A stretch of DNA of 6,238 bases from Chloroflexota bacterium (GTDB lineage Bacteria > Chloroflexota > Dehalococcoidia > DSTF01 > JACRBR01), in contig JACRBR010000176.1 of assembly GCA_016213125.1 (NCBI GenBank), forward strand, positions 1-6,238, read 5' to 3'. The translations under genes and the position numbers were made by a program. The notes below the pieces were generated by a model, which saw only the letters and a list, made by a program, of their open reading frames with translations, searched no databases and was not told where the DNA came from. Each line of letters begins with the position of its first letter. Position 1 is the first letter of the stretch. Positions 1 to 4,778 of the stretch are shown here, piece by piece.

Positions 1-1
1 C

Positions 2-814
2 CGCTATGTACTTGCGGTGGCGGGCGGGAAGGGCGGCGTCGGCAAGTCGACGACGGCGGTGAACCTGGCGCTCACGCTGGCGGCGATGGGCGAGCGGGTG
101 GGGTTGCTGGACTGCGACATCAACGCGCCCGACGTGCCCCACATGCTGGGCATGCAGGTGAAGCGGGGCCCGGCGCAGGCGACGCTGCGGCCGCAGGCGT
201 CGCTGCGGCCAATGAGCGAGGCACTGGTGGCGCCGGCGCGACGGCGGCGGCCGCACGAACGGTACGGGGTGGAGATGATGTCGGTGGGGATGGAGATCCC
301 CGAACGGCTCCCGCCGCGGGTGACGAGCAGGCTCCAGGTTTCGACGCTGCTGCGGAATCTGGTGTTCGAGGTGAACTGGTCGGCGCGGATCCTCATCCTG
401 GATGCGCCGCCCGGGACCGGGGAGGAGCTGCAGACGATCGCGGGGGAGCTTCCGCTCTCGGGTGCGCTGCTGGTCACGACGCCGCAGGACCTGGCGCAGA
501 TGGACGCCGAGCGCACGCTGACCTTGCTGGCGGAGCACAACGTGCCGGTGGCGGGGATGGTGAAGAACATGGCGTCGCTGACGTGCCCGCACTGCTCGCA
601 GGACATCGACATGTACGCTTCGTCGGCGCGGCTGGGGGACGCGGGCGTCCCGATCATCGGCGCGATCCCGTTCGATGTCGTGTTGTCATCGGCGGCGGAC
701 CGCGGCGTACCGCTGGTGCTGAGCGATCCGCGCGGGCCGATCGCGTACGAGTTTGCGCGGATAGGGGCGTACGTCAGGCGGTGGATCGCGGAACGAGCGA
801 GCGTACAGGTGTAG
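2..814 (+). CDS. Mrp/ApbC (NBP35-type) P-loop ATPase, 5' partial
   Basis: The reading frame is already open at base 2 (RYVLAVAGGKGGVGKST), so the true start lies upstream; the GTG at 17 falls inside the conserved strand before the P-loop and is not a credible start. Numbering from the first in-window codon, the deviant Walker A GGKGGVGKS is at residues 8-16, the switch I-like DCDINAPDVPHMLG at 37-50, the Walker B/switch II DAPPGTG at 134-140, and a CPHC motif at 195-198. The CxxC in this position is the bridging iron-sulfur ligand pair of Mrp/NBP35 carriers, which dimerise and pass Fe-S clusters to apoproteins in the cytoplasm. The family's usual WRGP segment before switch II is not recognisable, and a basic stretch (ARRRRPH) sits in the middle. 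Many relatives carry an N-terminal MIP18/DUF59 domain; whether this one does cannot be seen. The family call is firm; the Fe-S role is inferred from the motif. Confidence 0.93.
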   Translation, partial: RYVLAVAGGKGGVGKSTTAVNLALTLAAMGERVGLLDCDINAPDVPHMLGMQVKRGPAQATLRPQASLRPMSEALVAPARRRRPHERYGVEMMSVGMEIPERLPPRVTSRLQVSTLLRNLVFEVNWSARILILDAPPGTGEELQTIAGELPLSGALLVTTPQDLAQMDAERTLTLLAEHNVPVAGMVKNMASLTCPHCSQDIDMYASSARLGDAGVPIIGAIPFDVVLSSAADRGVPLVLSDPRGPIAYEFARIGAYVRRWIAERASVQV

Positions 815-820
815 ACCGAC

Positions 821-826
821 GGAGAG
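821..826 (+). promoter_or_regulatory. Shine-Dalgarno of the D-aminoacylase gene
   Basis: GGAGAG lies 7 nt before the ATG at 834, inside the 19-bp gap after the ATPase stop. It is the only clear ribosome binding site in the window. It supports translation of this gene as an internal member of a transcript that begins upstream of the window. Confidence 0.75.
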
Positions 827-833
827 TGGACCG

Positions 834-2312
834 ATGGCTGAATACGACCTGATCATCCGGAACGGGCGCATCGTCGACGGGACGGGGACGGCGGCGCGCG
901 ACGGGAGCGTGGCGATCCGGGGCGACCGCATCGAGGCGGTGGGGGAGGTCACTGGGACGGCGACGCGGGAGATCGACGCGCGGGGGATGGTCATCGCGCC
1001 GGGCTTCATCGACGTGCACGCGCACGACGACGCGGCGGTGGTGCGGGACCCGCGGGTGGACTTCAAGATCATGCAGGGGGTGACGACCGACGTCGTGGGG
1101 AACTGCGGCGCGGGGGTGGCGCCGGCCAACGACCAGTTCCGGGCGGCGTACCAGGCGAACTTCAGCGGGATCCTTGGTGAGATCGACCTGCCGTGGTCGA
1201 CGACGGCGGAGTACTTCAAGGCGGTGGACGAGGCGCACCCGGCGTGCAACGTCGCCGCCTACATTCCGCACGGCGTGGTGCGGCTCAACGTCATGGGGAT
1301 GGTGCGGCGGGATCCCACGAACGCCGAGCTGGACGAGATGCGCCGCCTGGTTGAGGATGCAATGACGGCCGGCGCCATCGGCATGTCGACGGGCCTGATC
1401 TACCCGCCGGGCGCGTTCACGAAGACGGAGGAGCTGGTCGAGCTGGCCAAGGTCGCCGCGAAGCACGGGGGCATCTACACGAGCCACATACGGAACGAGG
1501 GCGACCACGTGATGGACGCGGTGGGAGAGGCGATCGAGATCGGCGAACGGGCGGGATGCGGGGTGCAGATCTCGCATCACAAGTCGGCGGGGCCGGGTGC
1601 GATCGGGCTGACGAAGGAGACGCTGCCGTTCATCGCGGCGGCGCGGGCACGGGGCGTGGAGGTGACGATCGACGTGTACCCGTACGTGGCGTCGTCATCG
1701 TCGCTGGCGGCGATGTGGCGGATCGGGCGAGGCGCGGCGTTCGAGCATGTGAGGGCGATCGTCGCGAGCGTGAAGTACAACAAGGAGAAGTACGAGGGGA
1801 AGTACATCCACGACATCGCGGCGGAGCTGGACCTGCCGATCGGCGAGGCGGTGGAGAAAGTGCTGGCAGACGAAGAGAATACGCCGAGCGTGATCATGTT
1901 CGTCATGGACGAGGCGGACGTGCGACGGGTAGTGGAGGACGAACACTGCATGGTGGGGTCGGACGGACTGCCGACGGAGGGGAAACCGCATCCGCGGCTG
2001 TACGGGACGATGCCGCGCGTGATCCAGCGGTACGTCCGCGAAGAAGGGGTGCTGACGCTGGAGGAGGCGGTGCGAAAGATGACATCGCTGCCGGCGAAGA
2101 AGCACCGGCTGGGCGATCGGGGGATGCTGGAGGCGGGGCGGTACGCCGACGTGGTGGTGTTCGACGCGGAGACGATCGCCGACGTGGCGACGTACGCGGA
2201 GCCACGGCAGTATCCGCCGGGGATCGCGTGGGTGGTGGTAAACGGGCAGGTGGCGGTGGAGGGCGGCGCGCAGACGGACGCGCGCGCGGGACGGATGGTT
2301 GTTAGGGGTTAG
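834..2312 (+). CDS. N-acyl-D-amino-acid deacylase (D-aminoacylase) family amidohydrolase
   Basis: This 492-residue protein has the usual length and layout of the D-aminoacylase branch of the amidohydrolase superfamily: a small beta domain split between the termini (IIRNGRIVDGTG at 7-18; GRYADVVVFD at 435-444) around a TIM barrel. Metal and catalytic residues recognisable from the family are HAHDD (H62, H64), the cysteine ligand in VVGNCG (C91), SHIRNE (H218), SHHK (H248) and GSD (D377). These match the Cys-bridged zinc centre of characterised D-aminoacylases, which cleave N-acyl-D-amino acids to the D-amino acid and a carboxylate. I see no signal peptide, so it is probably cytoplasmic. Many sequences with this annotation act on other N-acyl amino acids or cyclic amides, so the substrate is open. 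It follows the Mrp-like gene by 19 bp and is probably co-transcribed. The final codons and the TAG stop lie in the heptamer array starting at 2301. Confidence 0.93.
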   Translation: MAEYDLIIRNGRIVDGTGTAARDGSVAIRGDRIEAVGEVTGTATREIDARGMVIAPGFIDVHAHDDAAVVRDPRVDFKIMQGVTTDVVGNCGAGVAPANDQFRAAYQANFSGILGEIDLPWSTTAEYFKAVDEAHPACNVAAYIPHGVVRLNVMGMVRRDPTNAELDEMRRLVEDAMTAGAIGMSTGLIYPPGAFTKTEELVELAKVAAKHGGIYTSHIRNEGDHVMDAVGEAIEIGERAGCGVQISHHKSAGPGAIGLTKETLPFIAAARARGVEVTIDVYPYVASSSSLAAMWRIGRGAAFEHVRAIVASVKYNKEKYEGKYIHDIAAELDLPIGEAVEKVLADEENTPSVIMFVMDEADVRRVVEDEHCMVGSDGLPTEGKPHPRLYGTMPRVIQRYVREEGVLTLEEAVRKMTSLPAKKHRLGDRGMLEAGRYADVVVFDAETIADVATYAEPRQYPPGIAWVVVNGQVAVEGGAQTDARAGRMVVRG

Positions 2313-2335
2313 GTTTTGGGTGTTAGGTGTTAGGT
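2301..2335 (+). repeat. Heptamer array 1 (GTTAGGT type)
   Basis: There are five consecutive 7-nt units: GTTAGGG, GTTAGGT, TTTGGGT, GTTAGGT, GTTAGGT. The array begins inside the last codons of the D-aminoacylase gene and supplies its stop (2310-2312). It ends about 10 nt before the ATG of the cupin remnant. It resembles in style the short tandemly repeated repetitive (STRR) heptamers described in cyanobacteria, but the sequence is different and relatedness is not implied. Confidence 0.8.
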
Positions 2336-2344
2336 TCCAGGGCG

Positions 2345-2563
2345 ATGATACTTCCGGACATCGAGGTGCAGGCGCGGCGCTCCTTCGGGGCGCGGAGTGG
2401 GACGCGCGATTTCGGAGCGATCGAGTGGGTAGCGGACGGCGGGGCGGCGAGCGCGGAGATGTCGGCGGCGCTGGCGGTGTTCGAAGCGGGCCGAAGCAAC
2501 GCGGAGCACACGCCAGCCAGTTCACAGTTGACAGTGGACAGTTCACAGTGCGGAAGTTCGTAG
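2345..2563 (+). pseudogene. Truncated cupin-domain gene (N-terminal remnant)
   Basis: An ATG-initiated 72-codon frame shows G/C-rich third positions through about codon 56, and then turns into translated repeat. The segment FGAIEWVADGG (residues 23-33) followed by EMSAALAVFEAGRSNAEHT (38-56) looks like the start of single-domain cupins. In that family it reads roughly G-x-I-x-W, then a strand ending in PGxxNxxHxHPNCEE. The first metal-ligand histidine would be H55. The next histidine and the HPNCEE-like continuation are missing: from 2513 the DNA becomes a heptamer array, and the stop at 2561-2563 belongs to a second array. A complete cupin barrel needs over 100 residues, so this is probably a dead fragment; a short expressed peptide cannot be excluded. 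The family assignment is from memory of the motif and is moderate. Confidence 0.5.
2518..2552 (+). repeat. Heptamer array 2 (CAGTTSA type)
   Basis: There are five 7-nt units in register: CAGTTCA, CAGTTGA, CAGTGGA, CAGTTCA, CAGTGCG. The array begins about 6 nt after the point where similarity to cupins stops. Confidence 0.8.
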
Positions 2564-2582
2564 TTTGTAGTTCGTAGTGTTA
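2555..2582 (+). repeat. Heptamer array 3 (AGTTCGT type)
   Basis: There are four 7-nt units: AGTTCGT, AGTTTGT, AGTTCGT, AGTGTTA. It follows array 2 after 2 nt but has a different unit. Its last unit runs into the putative -10 element of the crotonase-fold gene. Confidence 0.75.
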
Positions 2583-2586
2583 CGAT
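2581..2586 (+). promoter_or_regulatory. Putative -10 element for a leaderless transcript
   Basis: TACGAT matches the TANNNT pattern and ends 6 nt before the GTG at 2593. That spacing would place the transcription start at or next to the start codon. There is no Shine-Dalgarno before this GTG. No convincing -35 lies 16-18 nt upstream, where the DNA is heptamer repeat. The same 6-nt spacing occurs before the M20 gene. This is a prediction from pattern only. Confidence 0.45.
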
Positions 2587-2592
2587 CCCGGC

Positions 2593-3336
2593 GTGGCATA
2601 CCAGACGATCACGGTTGAGACGCGCGGAGCTATCGCGGAGATCCGGCTTGAGCGGCCGGTGCTGGATGCGCGCGTGCTCGACGAGATCGACCGGGCGGCG
2701 GCGGCGATCTCGGACGATGACGCGGTGATGGTGGCGCTGCTCACGGCGGTGGGGGATGCGTTCTGCTCGGGGTGGGATGCCTCGCAGCCGAGGCCGGCGT
2801 TACCGCACGGGGCGCTGGCGTTCCGATCGCTGGAGCTGATGGCGCAGCCGGTGATCGCGTGCATCGAGGGGGAGGCGCTGGGAGCGGGGTTGGAGCTGGC
2901 GCTGGCGTGCGACGTTCGGATCGCATCGGAGACGGCGTCGTTCGCGATGACGCAGGTGGCGGCGGGCGAGGTGCCGTCGCTGGGGGGGACGCAGCGGCTG
3001 CCGCGGCTGGTCGGGCGGGGGAAGGCGTCGTCGATGATCCTGCTGGGAGAGCGCGTGGACGCGCGGGCGGCGCTGGCGTGCGGGCTGGTGAACGAGGTCG
3101 TTCCGGCCAGAGGGGTGCGAGCGAGGGCGGAGGAGCTGGCGGCGTCGATCGCGGCACAGGGGTCGATCGCGGTGCGGTACGCGAAGGAGGCGATCCGGCA
3201 GGGACTGGACATGCCGCTGGAACAGGCGCTGCGGTACGAGACGGACCTGACGATCATCCTGCAGACGACGGCGGACCGGGCGGAAGGCGTGCAGGCGTTC
3301 CTGGAGAAGCGGAAGCCCCGGTTCACGGGCTCTTAA
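2593..3336 (+). CDS. Enoyl-CoA hydratase/isomerase (crotonase) family protein
   Basis: This 247-residue protein belongs to the crotonase fold, which binds acyl-CoA thioesters and stabilises an enolate through an oxyanion hole. The two oxyanion-hole segments are visible: AFCSGWD (56-62) and EALGAGLELALACD (94-107), followed by SLGGTQRLPRLVG (129-141) and the C-terminal EGVQAFLEKRKPRF (231-244). Against rat mitochondrial enoyl-CoA hydratase, the first catalytic glutamate (Glu144) matches E101, but the second (Glu164) aligns with Q121. Simple hydratase activity is therefore doubtful, and an isomerase, hydrolase or other crotonase reaction is possible. The N-terminal LERP...LDARVLDE stretch is shorter than the usual RPxxxNALN. 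GTG at 2593 is the first possible start after the in-frame TAG at 2575-2577. The small cysteine protein follows almost immediately and may be co-transcribed. Confidence 0.92.
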   Translation: MAYQTITVETRGAIAEIRLERPVLDARVLDEIDRAAAAISDDDAVMVALLTAVGDAFCSGWDASQPRPALPHGALAFRSLELMAQPVIACIEGEALGAGLELALACDVRIASETASFAMTQVAAGEVPSLGGTQRLPRLVGRGKASSMILLGERVDARAALACGLVNEVVPARGVRARAEELAASIAAQGSIAVRYAKEAIRQGLDMPLEQALRYETDLTIILQTTADRAEGVQAFLEKRKPRFTGS

Positions 3337-3342
3337 CCACGA

Positions 3343-3558
3343 ATGGGCACTGATGATCGCGATGTGAGGGGCGCGGGGTTGTGCGCTTCGTGCGCGCACG
3401 CGCGTGGGGTGAGGTCGGGGCGGGGGTCGGTGTTCTTGATGTGCGGGCGGTCGCGGGAGGACGCGCGGTACGCGAAGTATCCTCGTCTGCCGGTGGTGGT
3501 GTGTGCGGGGCATGAGGAGCGGGCTGCCGACGATGCCGCGCGGGGGGCGGAGGCGTGA
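3343..3558 (+). CDS. Small four-cysteine (probable zinc-binding) protein
   Basis: A 71-residue frame starts 6 nt after the crotonase-gene stop. It contains LCASCAHARGVRSGRGSVF, then a third Cys in FLMC, then ARYAKYPRLPVVVCAGHEE. The cysteines are C14, C17, C34 and C54, a CxxC-x16-C-x19-C layout suggesting a zinc-ribbon-like or other metal-binding fold. The block 'C-x2-C ... RSGRGS-x-F-x2-C ... YPRLPV-x2-C-x-G' feels like a small conserved family I have seen as unnamed hypothetical proteins; I know no function. The start is uncertain. ATG 3343 lies in a stretch (ACCACGAATGGGCAC) that itself looks repeat-like; GTG 3364 and TTG 3379 (preceded by AGGGG at a usable distance) are alternatives that keep all four cysteines. 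The C-terminal tail after residue 57 is Ala/Glu-rich and probably unstructured. Confidence 0.7.
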   Translation: MGTDDRDVRGAGLCASCAHARGVRSGRGSVFLMCGRSREDARYAKYPRLPVVVCAGHEERAADDAARGAEA

Positions 3559-3586
3559 CCGCGCAGGTCTTTGGGTTGCGGCGAAT

Positions 3587-3608
3587 GCACAGCCGGGGAC
3601 GGCTGTGC
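3587..3608. repeat. Perfect 9-bp hairpin (GCACAGCCG / CGGCTGTGC)
   Basis: Arms at 3587-3595 and 3600-3608 pair perfectly around a GGGA loop, 28 nt after the stop of the small cysteine gene. No T-tract follows, so it is a weak candidate for a Rho-independent terminator. I recall very similar hairpins as interspersed repeats in other environmental genomes, so it is listed as a repeat. Confidence 0.65.
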
Positions 3609-3644
3609 CACATGCATCACGACGACACGATCGTGCTTCACGGG

Positions 3645-3668
3645 GCGGAGCTAAAGCTCCGCGGCTAC
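3645..3668 (+). repeat. CTAC-tailed palindrome 1
   Basis: GCGGAGCT (3645-3652), AA, AGCTCCGC (3655-3662), tail GGCTAC, then TTTCTG. The 8-bp stem is perfect. The short T-run after the tail makes this the best terminator candidate in the island, but it is separated from the stem and weak. Confidence 0.75.
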
Positions 3669-3682
3669 TTTCTGACCGTCAG

Positions 3683-3705
3683 GCGGAGCTGAAGCTCCGC
3701 GGGTA
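3683..3705 (+). repeat. Palindrome 2, same stem as palindrome 1
   Basis: GCGGAGCT (3683-3690), GA, AGCTCCGC (3693-3700), followed by GGGTA instead of GGCTAC. The arms are identical to those of palindrome 1, 38 nt upstream; only the two central bases and the tail differ. Confidence 0.75.
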
Positions 3706-3707
3706 GT

Positions 3708-3787
3708 GGATCGCAGCGACGATAGAGTCGGGCGACCGCATCGGTGGCGGACTACCCGGGGGACGGAGCTAAAGCTTCGTCCCTACG
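3708..3787 (+). repeat. Composite tandem repeat, copy 1
   Basis: An ~80-nt unit consisting of a leader (CGACGAT..AGTCGGGCGA.CGCAT) and a palindrome. The palindrome is GGGACGGAGCT at 3760-3770, AA, AGCTTCGTCCC at 3773-3783, one G-T wobble pair, tail TACG. It is repeated after 89 nt by copy 2; the leader halves are largely identical, the middle ~20 nt diverge and the palindromes are nearly identical. Confidence 0.75.
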
Positions 3788-3796
3788 GCTGCGGCT

Positions 3797-3875
3797 GGTT
3801 CTCAACGACGATCAAGTCGGGCGAACGCATTGTTGTCTCACGACAGGGGGACGGAGCTATTGCTTCGTCCCTACG
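3797..3875 (+). repeat. Composite tandem repeat, copy 2
   Basis: Second copy of the ~80-nt unit. The leader is at 3805-3830 and the palindrome is GGGACGGAGC (3848-3857), loop TATT, GCTTCGTCCC (3862-3871), tail TACG. The wobble position is the same as in copy 1, so the copies share an ancestor and are not independently formed hairpins. Confidence 0.75.
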
Positions 3876-3899
3876 ACCCTACACCGGGCGCTCTGGGCG

Positions 3900-4634
3900 C
3901 TAAGGCTCCGCGGCTACGCTCTGATCTAGCGCTTCGACGACGGTAAGTAGATCGGTGAGGGCGTGGATGACGGGGGCGTCGACTTTGGGGGCGGTGCGGT
4001 CGCGGTCGATGAGGACGGGGTGGAGGCCGGCGGCGCGGGAGCCGAGGACATCGGCGAGGTAGGAGTCGCCGACGTACACGGTCTCTTCGGCGCGGACGCC
4101 GGCGCGGCCGAGGGCGTGGAGGAAGATGTCGCGGTGCGGCTTGGACGAGCCCATGACGGCGGAGGCGACGACGAAGTCCATGAGGCGCGTGATCTCGTGG
4201 GCGTGGAGGATAGGGAGCAGGTCGCTGCCCCAGTCGGAGACGACGCCCTGGATGAGGCCGCGGGCGCGGGCGTTTTCGAGCGCCTCTATCACATCGGGGA
4301 AGGGCTGCCACTGGGCGGGGTCGGCGTACCAGTCGTAGAGGGCGCCGCCGGCGGACTCGATCTCCTCGCGGGGCAGGTCGCGGGCGGCGTCACGGAGGGA
4401 GTGGGCGTAGTACTGGGTCCAGAAGGTGCGGGCGCGGGCGTCAGACGAGTAGGAGCCGAGGCCGTCCTCGCCCAGGCGGGAGTAGAAGAAGGCGGCGACG
4501 TCGGGGAAGGGGCCGCGGTGCTCGTCGGCGATGGCGATACCGAGCTGGTGGGAGAGGAAGTCCCAGACCTCGGCGATCTCGGGACGGGGCCGGACGAGGG
4601 TGTGGCCGGCATCGTAGAAGATGGCTCTTATCAT
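3900..4634 (-). CDS. HAD-superfamily hydrolase (haloacid dehalogenase-like phosphatase)
   Basis: This 244-residue protein has the four HAD motifs in order. Motif I is FYDAGHTL, with nucleophile D8; motif II is GVVSDWG (S133); motif III lysine is in GSSKPHRDIF (K165); motif IV is VYVGDSYLADVLGSRAAG (D190, D195). The helical cap lies between residues 15 and about 110. Most HAD phosphatases have DxD in motif I; here the second Asp is G10, as in several FDxGGT-type subgroups, and catalysis by general acid is therefore uncertain. The substrate is unknown; likely a small phosphorylated metabolite in the cytoplasm. I chose ATG at 4634, which directly precedes the motif I strand. An in-frame ATG at 4694 would add 20 residues translated entirely from heptamer repeat. 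The last codons (SVAAEP) and the stop are made of the CTAC-tailed repeat in reverse. It is divergent from the membrane protein gene. Confidence 0.9.
   Translation of the reverse strand: MIRAIFYDAGHTLVRPRPEIAEVWDFLSHQLGIAIADEHRGPFPDVAAFFYSRLGEDGLGSYSSDARARTFWTQYYAHSLRDAARDLPREEIESAGGALYDWYADPAQWQPFPDVIEALENARARGLIQGVVSDWGSDLLPILHAHEITRLMDFVVASAVMGSSKPHRDIFLHALGRAGVRAEETVYVGDSYLADVLGSRAAGLHPVLIDRDRTAPKVDAPVIHALTDLLTVVEALDQSVAAEP
3905..3917 (+). repeat. Half-copy of the CTAC-tailed palindrome, overlapping the HAD gene 3' end
   Basis: GCTCCGCGGCTAC here is identical to 3656-3668, the right arm and tail of palindrome 1. The left arm is degenerate (GGGCGCTAAG). On the minus strand this segment encodes most of the last residues of the HAD protein, just before its stop. 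Confidence 0.65.
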
Positions 4635-4638
4635 AGGG

Positions 4639-4687
4639 GTCAGGGACCAGGGCTTAGGGACAAGGGACAAGGGACAAGGAACCAAGG
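4639..4687 (+). repeat. Heptamer array 4 (ACAAGGG type)
   Basis: There are seven 7-nt units: GTCAGGG, ACCAGGG, CTTAGGG, ACAAGGG, ACAAGGG, ACAAGGA, ACCAAGG. Most fit NNNAGGG. The array starts 4 nt upstream of the HAD start codon (which reads leftwards), so it would be that gene's 5' untranslated region and may overlie its promoter. Confidence 0.8.
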
Positions 4688-4698
4688 ACTCCATGGTA

Positions 4699-4713
4699 GC
4701 AACCGGGGGTTGC
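4699..4713. repeat. Short hairpin (GCAACC / GGTTGC)
   Basis: A perfect 6-bp inverted repeat around GGG, directly before the CTAC-tailed palindrome at 4726. It is short enough to be chance, but it lies in a repeat-dense intergenic region. Confidence 0.5.
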
Positions 4714-4725
4714 GGCCGGAGATAT

Positions 4726-4750
4726 GGGCGCAGCAGGCTGCGCCCCTACG
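4726..4750 (+). repeat. CTAC-tailed palindrome, GC-stem variant
   Basis: GGGCGCAGC (4726-4734), AG, GCTGCGCCC (4737-4745), then CTACG. The stem sequence differs from the 3645-3871 set. The architecture is the same: 8-11 bp stem, 2-4 nt centre, tail (C)CTACG on the + strand. Confidence 0.75.
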
Positions 4751-4778
4751 GGTGGCCATCCGATACTTCTTCGTGGGT

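Larger units (their letters stand above)
3559..3899. other. Gene-free repeat island between convergent genes
   Basis: About 340 bp between the stops of the small cysteine gene and the HAD gene hold no credible coding sequence. Open frames here are short, translate the repeats and resemble nothing known. The content is hairpins (3587-3608, 3645-3662, 3683-3700, 3760-3783, 3848-3871) and a tandem composite repeat. Its position between converging genes would suit bidirectional transcription termination or mRNA 3'-end protection; this is inference. Confidence 0.7.

Noticed and set aside
17..814. GTG at 17 as the start of the ATPase gene.
   Set aside because: The frame is open to the window edge and the preceding residues RYVLA match the strand that leads into the P-loop, so the gene begins upstream.
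774..1580. Long minus-strand open frame across the ATPase/D-aminoacylase junction.
   Set aside because: It is antisense to two well-supported genes and translates to Arg/His/Val-rich sequence, typical of the complementary frame in GC-rich coding DNA.
2528..2533. A perfect TTGACA that could be a -35 box.
   Set aside because: It is one register of the CAGTTSA array, and no -10-like hexamer lies 16-18 nt downstream; the TACGAT box is too far away.
3645..3674. Rho-independent terminator after palindrome 1.
   Set aside because: Only three T's follow and they are separated from the stem by GGCTAC; a terminator is possible but not supported enough to call.
3640..3917. Possible CRISPR-like array in the repeat island.
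   Set aside because: The repeats differ in length and sequence, have irregular spacing, and the intervening DNA is itself partly duplicated; there are no cas genes in view.
4635..4694. A 20-residue N-terminal extension of the HAD protein from ATG 4694.
   Set aside because: It is translated wholly from the ACAAGGG heptamer array (PCPLSLVPKPWSLTP), and HAD motif I normally starts within a few residues of the N-terminus, as with ATG 4634.
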